The notes: a model not told the origin generated them from the letters alone. DNA of 45,487 nt from Alphaproteobacteria bacterium (GCA_013372925.1 JABXIV010000058.1:1-45487); one strand, 5' to 3'; counted from the stretch's first letter, positions 1 through 9,960 are shown. Translations and numbers: made by a program.

Positions 1-1
1 C

Positions 2-727
2 AAGGCTATGGTGAACGAAACCACAGCCAGGGAAATGGGCTTTTCAATCCCTGCCGATGCCATAGGGCAAACTTTGCGCTGGTACGATAACCGCCCGCTG
101 GAAGTGATCGGTGTGGTGCAAAATGCCATGACCCAGTCCCTGCGCAGCGAGGCCGGCGGCGAGGTCTATTTTCTGCGCCCTACGACGGCCTATGCCCTGA
201 CGGTACGCTTTACCGGGAGTCCTAGCGCGATTGTGGCAGACGTTGAACAAATCTGGAACGAAGTGGCGCCGACTGTGCCGTTTGTCCATGACTTTGTTGA
301 CGAAATGGTCGCCCGTGAATTTGCAAGTGAACAACGCGCCACCAAGCTTCTGATGCTGTTCAGCTCCGTTGCTGTAATCGTTGCGTGCCTTGGCCTTTAT
401 GGCCTTGCTTCCTTCACAGCAGAGCGCCGCACAAAGGAAATTGGTATCCGGAAGGTTCTCGGTGCCAACGTTGTTGATATCGTGCGTCTATTAATTTGGC
501 AGTTCTCGACCCCTGTGTTGGTTGCCAACCTGATTGCCTGGCCTCTGGCGTTTTACGCCATGAGCAGTTGGCTCGAACAATTCCCTTACCGCATCAGCAG
601 CCTTTCAATTGTTGCCTTCTGCCTGCTTGCAGGTGGCGTGGCGCTTTTGATCGCGTGGATAACGGTGGGTGGCAATGCGGCGAGGGTTGCGAAGGCAAAC
701 CCTGTGCACGCTTTGCGGTATGAATAA
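2..727 (+). CDS. ABC transporter permease, FtsX/MacB type (3' part only)
   Basis: This is the C-terminal end of a membrane permease whose start lies outside the window; the frame is open from the first full codon at base 2. It aligns with the last ~240 residues of the three complete permeases that follow: a periplasmic core segment (a VNETTAREMGF-like stretch matching VINELASRRLG in the next gene), then an FtsX module with about three membrane helices starting near LLMLFSSVAVIVACLGLYG. The family hallmark KEIGIRKVLGA follows the first of these helices, and the protein ends in NPVHALRYE, an ending shared with its neighbours. Permeases of this kind work with a MacB- or LolD-like ATPase and couple ATP hydrolysis to periplasmic conformational change. 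No ATPase is visible here; it probably lies upstream. The stop is only 12 bases before the next start, so the genes are cotranscribed. Substrate unknown. Confidence 0.9.
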   Translation, partial: KAMVNETTAREMGFSIPADAIGQTLRWYDNRPLEVIGVVQNAMTQSLRSEAGGEVYFLRPTTAYALTVRFTGSPSAIVADVEQIWNEVAPTVPFVHDFVDEMVAREFASEQRATKLLMLFSSVAVIVACLGLYGLASFTAERRTKEIGIRKVLGANVVDIVRLLIWQFSTPVLVANLIAWPLAFYAMSSWLEQFPYRISSLSIVAFCLLAGGVALLIAWITVGGNAARVAKANPVHALRYE

Positions 728-739
728 AGGACTAAACCA

Positions 740-3166
740 ATGTGGTTAAGCTATCTGAAAATCGGTGTCAGAAACCTGCTGAAGAACCGGCTGTATGCTG
801 CGATCAATGTAATCGGGCTGGGGCTCGGGCTTACCATCTATTTGATGAGCAACCTGGTTGCCGATTATGAGCGCGATCATGACCACATGTTCGCGAACAG
901 GGACCGCATTTTCACCGTTTCCACTGTTTATGCGCCGGGTTCAAACAGCTCTACGGTAGAGACACGGGGTGTCTATACGGCGATGAAGCCGCTCATTGAG
1001 CTCGCAGTGCCTGAACTGACGGGGATCGCGCGCGCGATCCGCCAAGAGGTGCTTGCCACAGCAGGGGAGAAGACCTTCTATCAGGAAGTTCGCTTCGTAG
1101 ACCCCGATTTTGTCCAGATGTTCGATTTCGATTATATCGCGGGTGATGCGATGAGCCTGGGTGGGCCGAACGAAATTGCGATCAGTGATGATATGGCGCG
1201 GAAGTTTTTTGGCAGTGCCGACGTGGTGGGGGAAACAATTACGTTTGAGCACCGCGAAGACCTCCGCATCAAAGCCGTTTACCGTGCTGTGCCAGAAGAT
1301 AGCCATTTCAATTCCACAATCGGCGAAAGCGAAGGGCTTGAGGCCTTTGTCCTTATGCCGATGTTTGAACGGTTAAATCCCGATTATGAGTTGCCCAACA
1401 ACTGGTTCAATCTTTCCAGCGACAACCTTCTGTATTTGATGACAGACGGCAACCTATCTCAGGTTGAGCTTGAAAGCCGGGTGGACCAGGTTTATCGCGC
1501 GAACGCGCCAGAGGACGCGCAAGAATCAAACGTTGGCCAGCATGTCAGGCCGCTCAGCGAAGCCAATCTTTCCTTCTGGTATGGTGTAGGTGTGCCCTTT
1601 ATCACCATCGTGGAAGTGATGGGGCTGCTGGTGCTGGCGATTGCCATGATCAACTATACCAACTTAGCCACTGCCCAATATATGGGACGCACGCGGGAAG
1701 TGGGCCTTAGGAAGACCCTGGGCGCGACCCGTGGCCAGCTTTTGTCCCAATTTCTGGTGGAAAGCCTGTGCACCGCGCTTGTGGCGATGTTGATCGCGCT
1801 TGTTGCGCTTGAACTTGTCGTACCTGCTTTCAATCAGGCATTCGGCAAAGTATTGGCGCTTCACTATGGCGCGATGATACCGTGGGTTTTGGCTGTTACC
1901 GTTGTTGTCGGCCTGTTGGCGGGTGCATACCCGGCTTACATGATTGTTCGGGCCGAGCCTGTGGAGGCCCTGAAGGCAGATGCTGTTCGTGGCAACAAGG
2001 GAGGCGTGGCCCGCAGTATCATGATTGGTACCCAGTTTGCGCTTTCTATCATTCTTCTGGCCATGGTTTTGGTCATCTTTGGTCAGAACCAACGCATGCT
2101 CAGCGCAAGCGACATATTCCCCAAATCGCAGATCATGGATGTTCGCCGTGTTGGCAACGACGATGTCGCGGCGCGTGGCGAAACGTTGCTGCGCGAAATC
2201 AGGGCTATCGATGGCGTTGAAAGCGCAAGCTTCTCCAGCCAGATCCCGTTCCTTCAACAAAACTGGCGTTGGGATGTGACAAGTGCCAAAGGTGATGTTG
2301 CAAACAAGTTTGAGGTCAACACGATCAATGTGGATTACGACTTCTTCAGTACATATGACATTCCGATTATTGCAGGGCGAGGTTTCAGCCGGGAAATCAG
2401 TGCAGATCTGGCGAAACGTGGAACTGGTTTTTCCCATGTTGTGATCAATGAATTGGCGTCGCGCCGCCTAGGCTATGACCGCCCTGAAGATGCGGTGGGC
2501 CAGATATTCTATGACGCCTCAACCCAGGATAATCCCTATCAGGCGATCATTGTTGGCGTGATGGCAGACCGCAATATTCTGGGCCTGCATAACCAGATGA
2601 GGCCTTTCGTAGCCCGCGTGTTTGAACGCTATCGGCACCTTTCTGTGCGGGTGGGCGGTGACAAGCTGATGCACACGATTGAAGAGATTGAGAATGCATG
2701 GGCACGCGTAGTGCCGGAATATCCGATGGACTGGTCTTTCCTCGATGCCGTTTTTGACGGCCAGTTCATGATCCTGCGGGCGGTGAATGAGATCATTGCC
2801 GGGTTTGCCGTGGTAGCCATTTTGCTGGCGATGTTTGGCCTGTTTGGGTTGGCTGCTTTTATGGCAGAGCGCCGCACGAAGGAGATTGGTATTCGCAAGG
2901 TGCTTGGCGCGGATATCGCCCGAATTGTTGGCATGTTGGTATTCCAGTTCTCGAAACCCGTTTTCTGGGCATTGTTGCTGGCTGTGCCAACAGCTTACCT
3001 GCTTGCGGAAGAGTACCTCAGCCTGTTCTCAGACCGGATCGGTGCATCGTTGGTGCTGATTTTGACGGCCGGGGTGCTGGCGCTTGTTTTCTCGTGGGCG
3101 ACGATTTCGCTCCATGCGGTGCGGGTTGCGCGGCAAAACCCGATCAAGGCCCTGCGGTACGAATAA
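740..3166 (+). CDS. ABC transporter permease, two-module FtsX/MacB type
   Basis: An 808-residue inner-membrane permease. A first helix lies at about residues 18-42 and is followed by a MacB_PCD periplasmic domain to about residue 270. An FtsX module with helices follows at about 285-410 and contains REVGLRKTLGA. A second copy starts with a helix at about 428-447, then a second periplasmic domain, then a second FtsX module from about 690 with KEIGIRKVLGA. The end is NPIKALRYE. This double arrangement is twice the length of classical MacB or FtsX, so one polypeptide may supply what is normally a dimer. An AAAGGA ribosome site precedes the ATG. It sits between two paralogues in the same orientation, so a heteromeric complex or a set of parallel exporters is possible. 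Substrate not deducible; family call firm. Confidence 0.9.
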   Translation: MWLSYLKIGVRNLLKNRLYAAINVIGLGLGLTIYLMSNLVADYERDHDHMFANRDRIFTVSTVYAPGSNSSTVETRGVYTAMKPLIELAVPELTGIARAIRQEVLATAGEKTFYQEVRFVDPDFVQMFDFDYIAGDAMSLGGPNEIAISDDMARKFFGSADVVGETITFEHREDLRIKAVYRAVPEDSHFNSTIGESEGLEAFVLMPMFERLNPDYELPNNWFNLSSDNLLYLMTDGNLSQVELESRVDQVYRANAPEDAQESNVGQHVRPLSEANLSFWYGVGVPFITIVEVMGLLVLAIAMINYTNLATAQYMGRTREVGLRKTLGATRGQLLSQFLVESLCTALVAMLIALVALELVVPAFNQAFGKVLALHYGAMIPWVLAVTVVVGLLAGAYPAYMIVRAEPVEALKADAVRGNKGGVARSIMIGTQFALSIILLAMVLVIFGQNQRMLSASDIFPKSQIMDVRRVGNDDVAARGETLLREIRAIDGVESASFSSQIPFLQQNWRWDVTSAKGDVANKFEVNTINVDYDFFSTYDIPIIAGRGFSREISADLAKRGTGFSHVVINELASRRLGYDRPEDAVGQIFYDASTQDNPYQAIIVGVMADRNILGLHNQMRPFVARVFERYRHLSVRVGGDKLMHTIEEIENAWARVVPEYPMDWSFLDAVFDGQFMILRAVNEIIAGFAVVAILLAMFGLFGLAAFMAERRTKEIGIRKVLGADIARIVGMLVFQFSKPVFWALLLAVPTAYLLAEEYLSLFSDRIGASLVLILTAGVLALVFSWATISLHAVRVARQNPIKALRYE

Positions 3167-3217
3167 AACCGAGCCATCCAGGAACGAGGTGGCTTTTATA
3201 GAAGCGAGGATGAGACG

Positions 3218-5731
3218 ATGTTTAAAAATTATTTGCTGACCGCCTGGCGGCATATTTTGAAAAACAGGCTCTTTTCGGCCATCAATGTGTTTGGCTTGGC
3301 TATTGGCATGATGAGCTGCATCCTTATCCTCCTTTATGTGCGCGATGAAGTTACCTATGACACATGGGTGCCGGAAGCAGATCGGATCGTACGTATCCAT
3401 TCTTCTTATCATTCGCCCGACAGGCCCCCATTCCTGACAGTGCGTTCCGCTGGCCGAATGATGGAAATGCTGAAATCATACGCCAGTTCTGAAGTTGAAG
3501 AAGGTGTTCGTATCCTTCAATCAGGCACGACGATTATCAAAGATGGTAATGCCTTCAATGAAGGGCTGTTGTTCGCGGATGGCAGTTTCTTCGATGTGTT
3601 TGACTTGCCATTCGCTCACGGCGAAAAAGGCAGTGCCTTCGCAGCCCCTATGAGTCTGGTGGTCTCTGAAGAAGTGGCTATCAAATATTTTGGCCGCACG
3701 GATGTTGTGGGTGAAACCTTGGTCGCGTGCTGCGTTCAGAACCAGCAGATGGAACTGAAAGTAGGCGGCGTTATCAAGGATATTCCTGAAAATTCGCACA
3801 TGCGCATTGATATGCTGGTTCACATGGAGCCTAGCATGTTTGATTTCGCGCCGAACCTGCTGAATACATGGACTTCCGTCAACACATACACGTATTTCAA
3901 GTTGAAGCCGGGTGCGACTGCGGCCAGCCTGAAAGAGCGCTACAAGGTCTGGATTGATACAGAAAGCATTTTCGTTGATCAGCAAGGTAGTTTGCCGGGC
4001 AAGCCGAGCGACTATGTTAAGCCCAATGTGATGCCGCTTCTTGATCTGCACCTGCATGCCGGAAAAGATGCAGGTAACCTGGGTGACATGACCCCGATGG
4101 GTGACATCACCATGGTCTATACTTTCTCAGGCGTTGCCGGACTAATCCTTCTGATTGCCTCCATCAATTTCATGAATCTGGCAACGGCAAAGGCGGCCAA
4201 GCGGGCACGGGAAGTAGCCTTGCGTAAAGTAATGGGCGCGTCGCGGTTGCAGGTTGCCATGCAGTTCCTTGGCGAAGCTGTTGCGATCGCTACGTTCGGA
4301 TTGCTCTTTGGCCTCGTCGGCGTTGAATTAGCGCTTCCGCTTTATAACGATGCAATCGGAAAAGAACTGTCTTTCAACGTTCTGAGCGATTTGCCATTGC
4401 TTGCCCTGCTGTTTGGGGTGGCGATCCTTGTAGGGCTGCTTTCTGGCAGCTATCCTGCGGCCTACCTGTCGCGTTTCTTGCCTGCTCGCATTCTGCGGTC
4501 GAACAAGTCGTCTGAATCTAGTAGCACGGGCGGTTTCCGTGCCGCGCTTGTGGTGTTCCAGTTTGCGATTTCAATTGGTCTAGTGATGTGTACGGCGGTG
4601 ATCTACGCCCAAACCATGTATGCCAAGAACATGGATGTTGGCTACCAGCATGACGGCAAGTTGGCGGTGCTGAACATGCGCGCAACAGGCAGTGCGGCAA
4701 AGGCGGAAACAGTTCGGCAAGCGCTAAGCCAGATCCCGAATGTGACCAGCGTTGTTCTGTCTTCTGAAGTGCCAAGCCAGGACAATGAAAATAACACGGG
4801 TTTCAGGTTGCTTGACAGTGCTGGCGGCACGCCAGCGGGCGACCAAGTGGTGATAAACTACCATTCTTTTGGCTATGGTTTCCTTGAAGCATACGGCATC
4901 AAACCCATAGCGGGCCGCACTTTCAGTGAAGAGTATGGCACAGACACGATCACTGCGATTCCTGAAGAGGAAAACCGTACTGGCAGCGCCAGCATTATTC
5001 TGAACGAATCCGCCGTTCGGGCGCTGGGGATCGCCTCACCTGAGGCAGCCATCGGGCGCACCGTTCGGGCAAATGTATTCCGGGCTGGGAACTATGAACT
5101 GACCATCGTCGGTGTTGTGCCGGATATATATTTCCGGTCGCTTAAATTCGGCGTGCGCCCGAGCGTTTATTGGGTGATGCCAGATGCGTTTCGGGTGGCT
5201 ACCGTCAGCTTTGAAGGGGCGAATGTACCGAACCTTGTGCGCGATGTGGAAGAGGCGTGGCGCCAGCAAATGCCGCTTTCACCGATCAGCCATCAGTTTG
5301 TGACACAGATGCTGGATGCCCAATATGCCAGTGAAGAGGCTCAGGCCAAACTGTTCGCTGCTTTCTCTGCCCTTGCCATTGTTGTGGCATGTTTGGGGCT
5401 TTATGGGCTGGCATCCTTCTCGGCGGAACAGCGCACGAAAGAGATCGGTATCCGCAAGGTGTTGGGGGCCCGTGTGCGGGATATCGTGCAGCTTCTGGTG
5501 TGGCAATTCTCTCGCCCTGTATTGATCGCGAACGCAATTGCTTGGCCTGTGGGCTGGTACGCCATGTCTGGCTGGCTGGAAACCTTCCAATACAGGCTGG
5601 ACACCAGCTTTATCGTCATCATGGCGCTCATTGCGGGTGGGGGCGCTCTTTTGATCGCATGGATCACTGTCGCAGGCCGTGCGGTGCATGTGGCCCAAGC
5701 CAATCCTATTCACGCCCTTCGGTATGAATAA
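3218..5731 (+). CDS. ABC transporter permease, two-module FtsX/MacB type
   Basis: An 837-residue paralogue of the preceding gene, with the same plan: helix near residues 20-42, MacB_PCD periplasmic domain, FtsX helices containing REVALRKVMGA, central helix at about 445-467, second periplasmic domain, and a terminal FtsX module with KEIGIRKVLGA. It ends in NPIHALRYE. The second half is closest to the truncated first gene: the LACLGLYGLASF-type helix and the WQFSRPVLIANAIAWP-type stretch are nearly shared, which suggests recent duplication. The 51-base gap upstream carries GAGGATGAGACG just before the ATG. The gap also has a weak imperfect hairpin near 3171-3195, which I do not call a terminator. 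Acts in the inner membrane with an ATPase not seen in this window. Substrate unknown. Confidence 0.9.
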   Translation: MFKNYLLTAWRHILKNRLFSAINVFGLAIGMMSCILILLYVRDEVTYDTWVPEADRIVRIHSSYHSPDRPPFLTVRSAGRMMEMLKSYASSEVEEGVRILQSGTTIIKDGNAFNEGLLFADGSFFDVFDLPFAHGEKGSAFAAPMSLVVSEEVAIKYFGRTDVVGETLVACCVQNQQMELKVGGVIKDIPENSHMRIDMLVHMEPSMFDFAPNLLNTWTSVNTYTYFKLKPGATAASLKERYKVWIDTESIFVDQQGSLPGKPSDYVKPNVMPLLDLHLHAGKDAGNLGDMTPMGDITMVYTFSGVAGLILLIASINFMNLATAKAAKRAREVALRKVMGASRLQVAMQFLGEAVAIATFGLLFGLVGVELALPLYNDAIGKELSFNVLSDLPLLALLFGVAILVGLLSGSYPAAYLSRFLPARILRSNKSSESSSTGGFRAALVVFQFAISIGLVMCTAVIYAQTMYAKNMDVGYQHDGKLAVLNMRATGSAAKAETVRQALSQIPNVTSVVLSSEVPSQDNENNTGFRLLDSAGGTPAGDQVVINYHSFGYGFLEAYGIKPIAGRTFSEEYGTDTITAIPEEENRTGSASIILNESAVRALGIASPEAAIGRTVRANVFRAGNYELTIVGVVPDIYFRSLKFGVRPSVYWVMPDAFRVATVSFEGANVPNLVRDVEEAWRQQMPLSPISHQFVTQMLDAQYASEEAQAKLFAAFSALAIVVACLGLYGLASFSAEQRTKEIGIRKVLGARVRDIVQLLVWQFSRPVLIANAIAWPVGWYAMSGWLETFQYRLDTSFIVIMALIAGGGALLIAWITVAGRAVHVAQANPIHALRYE

Positions 5732-5760
5732 GCTTAAGCACGACAGCGGGGAAAAGAATA

Positions 5761-8205
5761 ATGATACTTAACTATCTGACAGTGGCGCTAAGGCGGCTTC
5801 GCAGGAACAGGATGCTTTCCGTTATTAATATTGGCGGCCTGGCAATCGGTTTTGCTGCGGTGACGCTGATTGGTCTCTATGTCCATTATGAGACTAGTTA
5901 CAACAAGTGGCTGCCGAATGTGGACAAGCTCTATAAGGTCGAGTTTACCGAAACAGAGCCAGGACATAGTCCGATTCCTTCGGCCATGACACCAGCGCCA
6001 TTGGCTTCAGCGCTGGTGAAAGATTTTTCCAGTATTGAGGGCGCCACAAGGCTGAAAACAACCAAGTTCACGCTTCGGCATGGCAAGAATCAATTTGCTG
6101 AGGAAATTTATTTTGCGGACCCGAATTTCTTCGAGTTGTTCGACCTTCCCGTTGTCTTGGGGGAGCAGGCCGACATCCTCAAAAACACCAGCAACATCGC
6201 TTTGTCAGAGACAGCGGCCAAAAGATATTTCGGTGACAGGAATCCGATCGGCGAAATCCTGAATATTGGGGGCAGGGAAGATCGTCGCGTGGTGGCAGTT
6301 CTGAAGGACCTGCCAGAGAACACGCATCTGAATATCCATTTCCTGACGCGCATCTCTGCTGACGAAAACGGGCTGCTGGGCTTTCGTGATACTTGGGGGT
6401 CAGACCAGGCCCATACCTATCTGAAGGTCAGCGAGGGGTTCGACCCAGCTATACTGGAGCGGGATGGCAGGGCATTCGCAGAGCGCAACATTACATTGAC
6501 CTGGACCAAGTTGCCCCCAGCAGACTTGCATCACTATAATGCTGTGGCCCTTTCTGACCTGCATCTCTATTCGGACAAAGACAATCACGAAGGCCCTGTT
6601 GGCGATATCGAGACGGTGGTCACTTTCGCAATGATCGCTTTGCTCGTACTTGTGCTGGCGGTGATCAATTTTGCGAACTTGTCTACAGCGAATGCTCTTA
6701 TGCATGCGCGCGAGGTGGCGATGCGCAAGGTTCTTGGTGCCTCTTCACGGCAGATCATGGTTCAGTTCCTCGGGGAGGCAGTGCTTACTGCCTTTCTTGC
6801 CCTCTTGCTGGGCCTTGTCTTGGCGGAACTGGCCCTGTTTGGGTTCGGCAATTTCCTTGGCAAAGACATCTCGCTTGCGCCACTTTACAGCGTTTCAGCG
6901 GCTATCATTCTTGGGTCTGCGACTGTGGCTTCCGGTCTGTTGGGGGGGCTTTATTCTGCTTTCTTTCTCTCGCGCTTCAGGCCTGCGTCGGTTCTTGGTG
7001 CCAATAAATCCAGAAATGATGGCGTGCCTTGGTTGCGCAATAGCCTCGTGGTTATGCAGTTTGCTGTTTCTGTTGCGTTGATCGCTTCAACGGCTGTTAT
7101 TTACAAGCAAACTGAGTTTGTGCGGAACGCTGACCTTGGCTTTAACCCAGGCGGCAAGGTTATTCTGCCGATTAGCGAAGCTGAGGTCAGGTCGGCATCA
7201 ACGGCGCTCAAGAATAGTTTTGGTCAAATCGCCGGTGTGCGTTCTCTAGCGATGACGACTGCACCGCTTCCAAACACACCGCACGGCCTTGGCGTGTTTA
7301 TCCCACAAGGCCGTAGCAGTGATGAAGCCAGAAGTATTACCCAAGTATGGGTGGATACAGACTTCTTCCCAACTATGGATCAAACACCTGTTGCGGGGCG
7401 CTTGTTTAGCACAGACCGGCAGGCTGATTTCACTTATACGCCTGAAGATGCGCTGCTGCCGCGTACGCGCGGTGTGATCCTTAATGAAGCAGCAGTACAG
7501 CTTTTGGGATATGACGGTGCCGAGCACGCGATTGATCAGCAAATTACCATGCCCATGGGGAGGCAAACGGTTGCTACAGTTGTAGGCGTTGTGCCGGATA
7601 TTCACCTTGGTAGCCTTTATAAAGAAATCGAGCCGATGGCTTTCTTCGTTACGGAAGGGCCGCTTTATTACATGATTGTTGATATCCTGCCGGGAGCAGA
7701 ACAGAGGGTTCTTGCTGATATGGAGCGTGTATGGAACGACCTTGTGCCAAGCGTGCCGATGAGCCCAACATTCCTGGGGCAGGCTTATCGCGGCCTTTAC
7801 ATAGACGCTGAAAGACAGGCTATCCTGTTTGGTGCTTTCAGCCTGTTTGCAGTGATGGTGGCTTGTCTTGGGCTTTATGGTCTCGCTTCTTATGCAGCGA
7901 CCCGGCGGACGAAAGAGGTGGGCATTCGCAAGGTTCTGGGCGCCCGCATCCTCGACATCGTCATTCTGCTTACCTGGCAATTCAGCCGCTTGGTGTTGCT
8001 CGCTATACCGGTTGGTGTAGTGGTGTCCGCGGTTGGTATGAACAGTTGGCTTGATGGCTTTGCGTATCGAATTTCACTGTTTGGCAACGCATGGGTGTTC
8101 CTTGTTGCTGCGCTGGTTGCATTGGCAATCGCTTGGGCGACGGTAGGTGGACAGGCAGCCAAGGTGGCGCGCCGCAACCCTATCCATGCCCTTAGGCACG
8201 AATAA
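5761..8205 (+). CDS. ABC transporter permease, two-module FtsX/MacB type (last of the run)
   Basis: An 814-residue permease, the fourth in the row. N-terminal helix at about residues 20-42, MacB_PCD domain, FtsX helices with REVAMRKVLGA, central helix near 428-448, second periplasmic domain, and a final FtsX module with KEVGIRKVLGA. The ending NPIHALRHE differs from its neighbours by one residue. The gene follows 29 bases after the previous stop and is closed by a strong terminator, so it is the last gene of the operon. Four linked permeases without an interspersed ATPase is notable, because MacB-like systems usually pair one permease with one ATPase. It could serve lipoprotein, peptide or antibiotic export or a sensing role; the sequence does not decide. 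Confidence 0.9.
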   Translation: MILNYLTVALRRLRRNRMLSVINIGGLAIGFAAVTLIGLYVHYETSYNKWLPNVDKLYKVEFTETEPGHSPIPSAMTPAPLASALVKDFSSIEGATRLKTTKFTLRHGKNQFAEEIYFADPNFFELFDLPVVLGEQADILKNTSNIALSETAAKRYFGDRNPIGEILNIGGREDRRVVAVLKDLPENTHLNIHFLTRISADENGLLGFRDTWGSDQAHTYLKVSEGFDPAILERDGRAFAERNITLTWTKLPPADLHHYNAVALSDLHLYSDKDNHEGPVGDIETVVTFAMIALLVLVLAVINFANLSTANALMHAREVAMRKVLGASSRQIMVQFLGEAVLTAFLALLLGLVLAELALFGFGNFLGKDISLAPLYSVSAAIILGSATVASGLLGGLYSAFFLSRFRPASVLGANKSRNDGVPWLRNSLVVMQFAVSVALIASTAVIYKQTEFVRNADLGFNPGGKVILPISEAEVRSASTALKNSFGQIAGVRSLAMTTAPLPNTPHGLGVFIPQGRSSDEARSITQVWVDTDFFPTMDQTPVAGRLFSTDRQADFTYTPEDALLPRTRGVILNEAAVQLLGYDGAEHAIDQQITMPMGRQTVATVVGVVPDIHLGSLYKEIEPMAFFVTEGPLYYMIVDILPGAEQRVLADMERVWNDLVPSVPMSPTFLGQAYRGLYIDAERQAILFGAFSLFAVMVACLGLYGLASYAATRRTKEVGIRKVLGARILDIVILLTWQFSRLVLLAIPVGVVVSAVGMNSWLDGFAYRISLFGNAWVFLVAALVALAIAWATVGGQAAKVARRNPIHALRHE

Positions 8206-8222
8206 AAGCTCTCTCGCGTGAT

Positions 8223-8241
8223 GAAGGTCAATTTGACCTTC
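8223..8241. repeat. Short perfect dyad after the permease operon
   Basis: GAAGGTCAA and TTGACCTTC face each other across a single T. With a one-base spacer this suits a protein-binding site or cruciform better than an RNA hairpin. It lies 17 bases after the last permease stop and just before the terminator. It could be an extra 3' stability element. Function not known. Confidence 0.4.
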
Positions 8242-8255
8242 GTTCGCTTTCACTA

Positions 8256-8282
8256 GGGGAACCTCCGGGTTCCCCTTTTTTT
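8256..8282 (+). terminator. Rho-independent terminator of the permease operon
   Basis: The stem GGGGAACC pairs with GGTTCCCC across a four-base loop and is followed by seven T residues. It ends the run of four permease genes. Confidence 0.9.
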
Positions 8283-8758
8283 ATGCGAATCGCGTTAAGA
8301 ACTGAAAATTGCTCGTAAAACGAGGGGTGAAATGCCCGCCCGTAGTGAGCCATTTAGTCCTCATGTGGCCAATGCGGGCTGCTTCTCGGTGTAGTCTTGG
8401 AATAGCTATAGGATACTGCAGGATACAACGCGTGTATGTCGCTTTTTGTGCATGAAGGCTGTCTGTTTATTGATGAAATATTTATTATTTTCAGCAAGTT
8501 AAGGGCATTTTGCGGTAAAGTTAATCGCTTTGTAGGGACGTGCTCAGTCAGTGGGGGCAATGCATTTTAATCATGCGAAAGCATGTTGGAGCAGGGCTCA
8601 TAGGTCTGCTGAAATCGATTCAATTTTAGCTAACATTTTACCCATTCATTGACGAAATTCTCACCTCCTTATGACAATCTGGAGTGATCAGGCGTGTAGA
8701 ATGACACCGGTTTTAATCAGGCCCGGGAAGACATGTGGCTAAGATTGGAGCCGATTAG
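8283..8758. other. Non-coding gap before the DUF2336 genes
   Basis: About 475 bases without a convincing gene. A 68-codon minus-strand frame at 8354-8560 has no recognisable features and I leave it out. The stretch contains CATGC-GAAA-GCATG at 8572-8585, a small hairpin with a GNRA-type loop. A possible weak sigma-70-like pair lies at TTGACG (8649-8654) and TATGAC (8670-8675), with only 15 bases between. GGAG near 8746 probably serves the next gene. The middle (8400-8530) is richer in A and T. Nothing else stands out. Confidence 0.4.
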
Positions 8759-9775
8759 ATGGACTTAAATGCCGTGACATTGATTGATACAGTGCAGATC
8801 GAGAAGATCGTTCTTGCCAAGCGGGTGGGCCAGTTCCTGGTTTCCGAGCAGGCAGAAGAAGAACGTGCGACTGTAGAAAATGTTGCGCGGGTCTTGGCTC
8901 AGGATGTGTCACCCCAAGTGCGTGAGGTGCTCGCGTTTGAGCTTCGCAAATGCAAAGTTCTTGCCCATGACCTAGCTGAAAAGATTGCCCGGGATGTGGA
9001 AATGGTGTCGGGTCCGTTCCTTGGTGAAACCAACGTGTTCACCGATCAGGAATGGATGCGCCTTATTCCAGCCCTTGAAGAGCATGCCTTGATGACATTG
9101 GCGCGTCGCTCAGACCTGAGCGAGACCGTATCAACGGCAGTTGCAACATACGGAAAAGAGAGAAGTGTAACCACCCTCGTGCGGAATGATCGCGCAGAGT
9201 TGCCCGAGAAGGCCAGCGGCAAGGTGGTGGACCGTTTCTCTGATAATGTAAGAATGATGGACCATTTGAGCGCGCGGGCAGATTTGCCGCTCAATGTTGT
9301 CGAGCGTATCGTGAACAAGGTTTCAAGCCATTGTCGTGATTTGCTTGTGTCCCAATATGCGATTGACCAGGAAGTAGCCGGTCAGATCGCTGAAGATAAT
9401 AAAATTGATGCGCTATGGGATCAGCTCAAGAATGCCAGCGCACCTCAAATCCACGCTTTTGTTACAGATCTCAGGAATGATCGTCGTCTCACCCACCTTC
9501 TTGTGGTGGAAATCGCTGATCGCGGCAGTCGCGCTTTCATGGAAAGTGCGCTCGCGCTCGAAGCTGGTTTGCCGGTTGGACGCATTAGGGAGATCTTGAC
9601 GCTTGAAGATCCATCCGCATTCGTGCGGTTGATGCAAATGGCAAATGTCAGCAAGACCATGGCTCCTCGATTCCTCAAGCTTGCCAAACGCTTCATTGGC
9701 GAAGCCAAGGTAGAAGAAGAGCATGAGGTCAAGGTTGTCCCTCGCGCGGAAAAGGCAGAAGGGGCTGCGGCATAA
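8759..9775 (+). CDS. DUF2336 domain protein (paralogue 1)
   Basis: A 338-residue soluble, almost wholly helical protein that I place in DUF2336, a family common in alphaproteobacteria and without an assigned biochemical function. Its repeated helix pairs (ATVENVARVLAQDVS, VREVLAFELRKC, HDLAEKIARDVEMVSGP) resemble HEAT-like scaffold repeats, which usually bind other proteins. No signal peptide, membrane helix or catalytic motif is visible. The last ~20 residues are charged and low in complexity. A GGAG lies about 10 bases before the ATG. A close paralogue follows in tandem, the two sharing roughly half of their residues over the first 100 positions by eye. Links to motility or cell-cycle control are possible but are not shown here. 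Confidence 0.75.
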   Translation: MDLNAVTLIDTVQIEKIVLAKRVGQFLVSEQAEEERATVENVARVLAQDVSPQVREVLAFELRKCKVLAHDLAEKIARDVEMVSGPFLGETNVFTDQEWMRLIPALEEHALMTLARRSDLSETVSTAVATYGKERSVTTLVRNDRAELPEKASGKVVDRFSDNVRMMDHLSARADLPLNVVERIVNKVSSHCRDLLVSQYAIDQEVAGQIAEDNKIDALWDQLKNASAPQIHAFVTDLRNDRRLTHLLVVEIADRGSRAFMESALALEAGLPVGRIREILTLEDPSAFVRLMQMANVSKTMAPRFLKLAKRFIGEAKVEEEHEVKVVPRAEKAEGAAA

Positions 9776-9798
9776 GTCATTTTGGCCGGTTTCGGCCC

Positions 9799-9825
9799 AG
9801 GCTGGACGGAGACATCCAGCCTTCG
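9799..9825 (+). terminator. Hairpin after first DUF2336 gene (possible weak terminator)
   Basis: AGGCTGGA pairs with TCCAGCCT across an eight-base loop and is followed by TTCGTT, a poor U tract. A second small hairpin, GCCCAA-CCCTT-TTGGGC, lies at 9845-9861. Together they may terminate or attenuate transcription between the two paralogues. Confidence 0.45.
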
Positions 9826-9960
9826 TTAATAAAGTAGTGAGTGCGCCCAACCCTTTTGGGCTGGCGTTAAGATAAATTTTACGGCATCATGCTAGTGGTT
9901 AAGCGGGTGCCAAACTTGGGAATGCTGAGAAGCAGCTTTCCCGATGACGGAGCCAATGCA

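Noticed and set aside
8354-8560. 68-codon minus-strand open frame in the gap before the DUF2336 genes
   Set aside because: No ribosome site, no recognisable motif, and composition like non-coding DNA.
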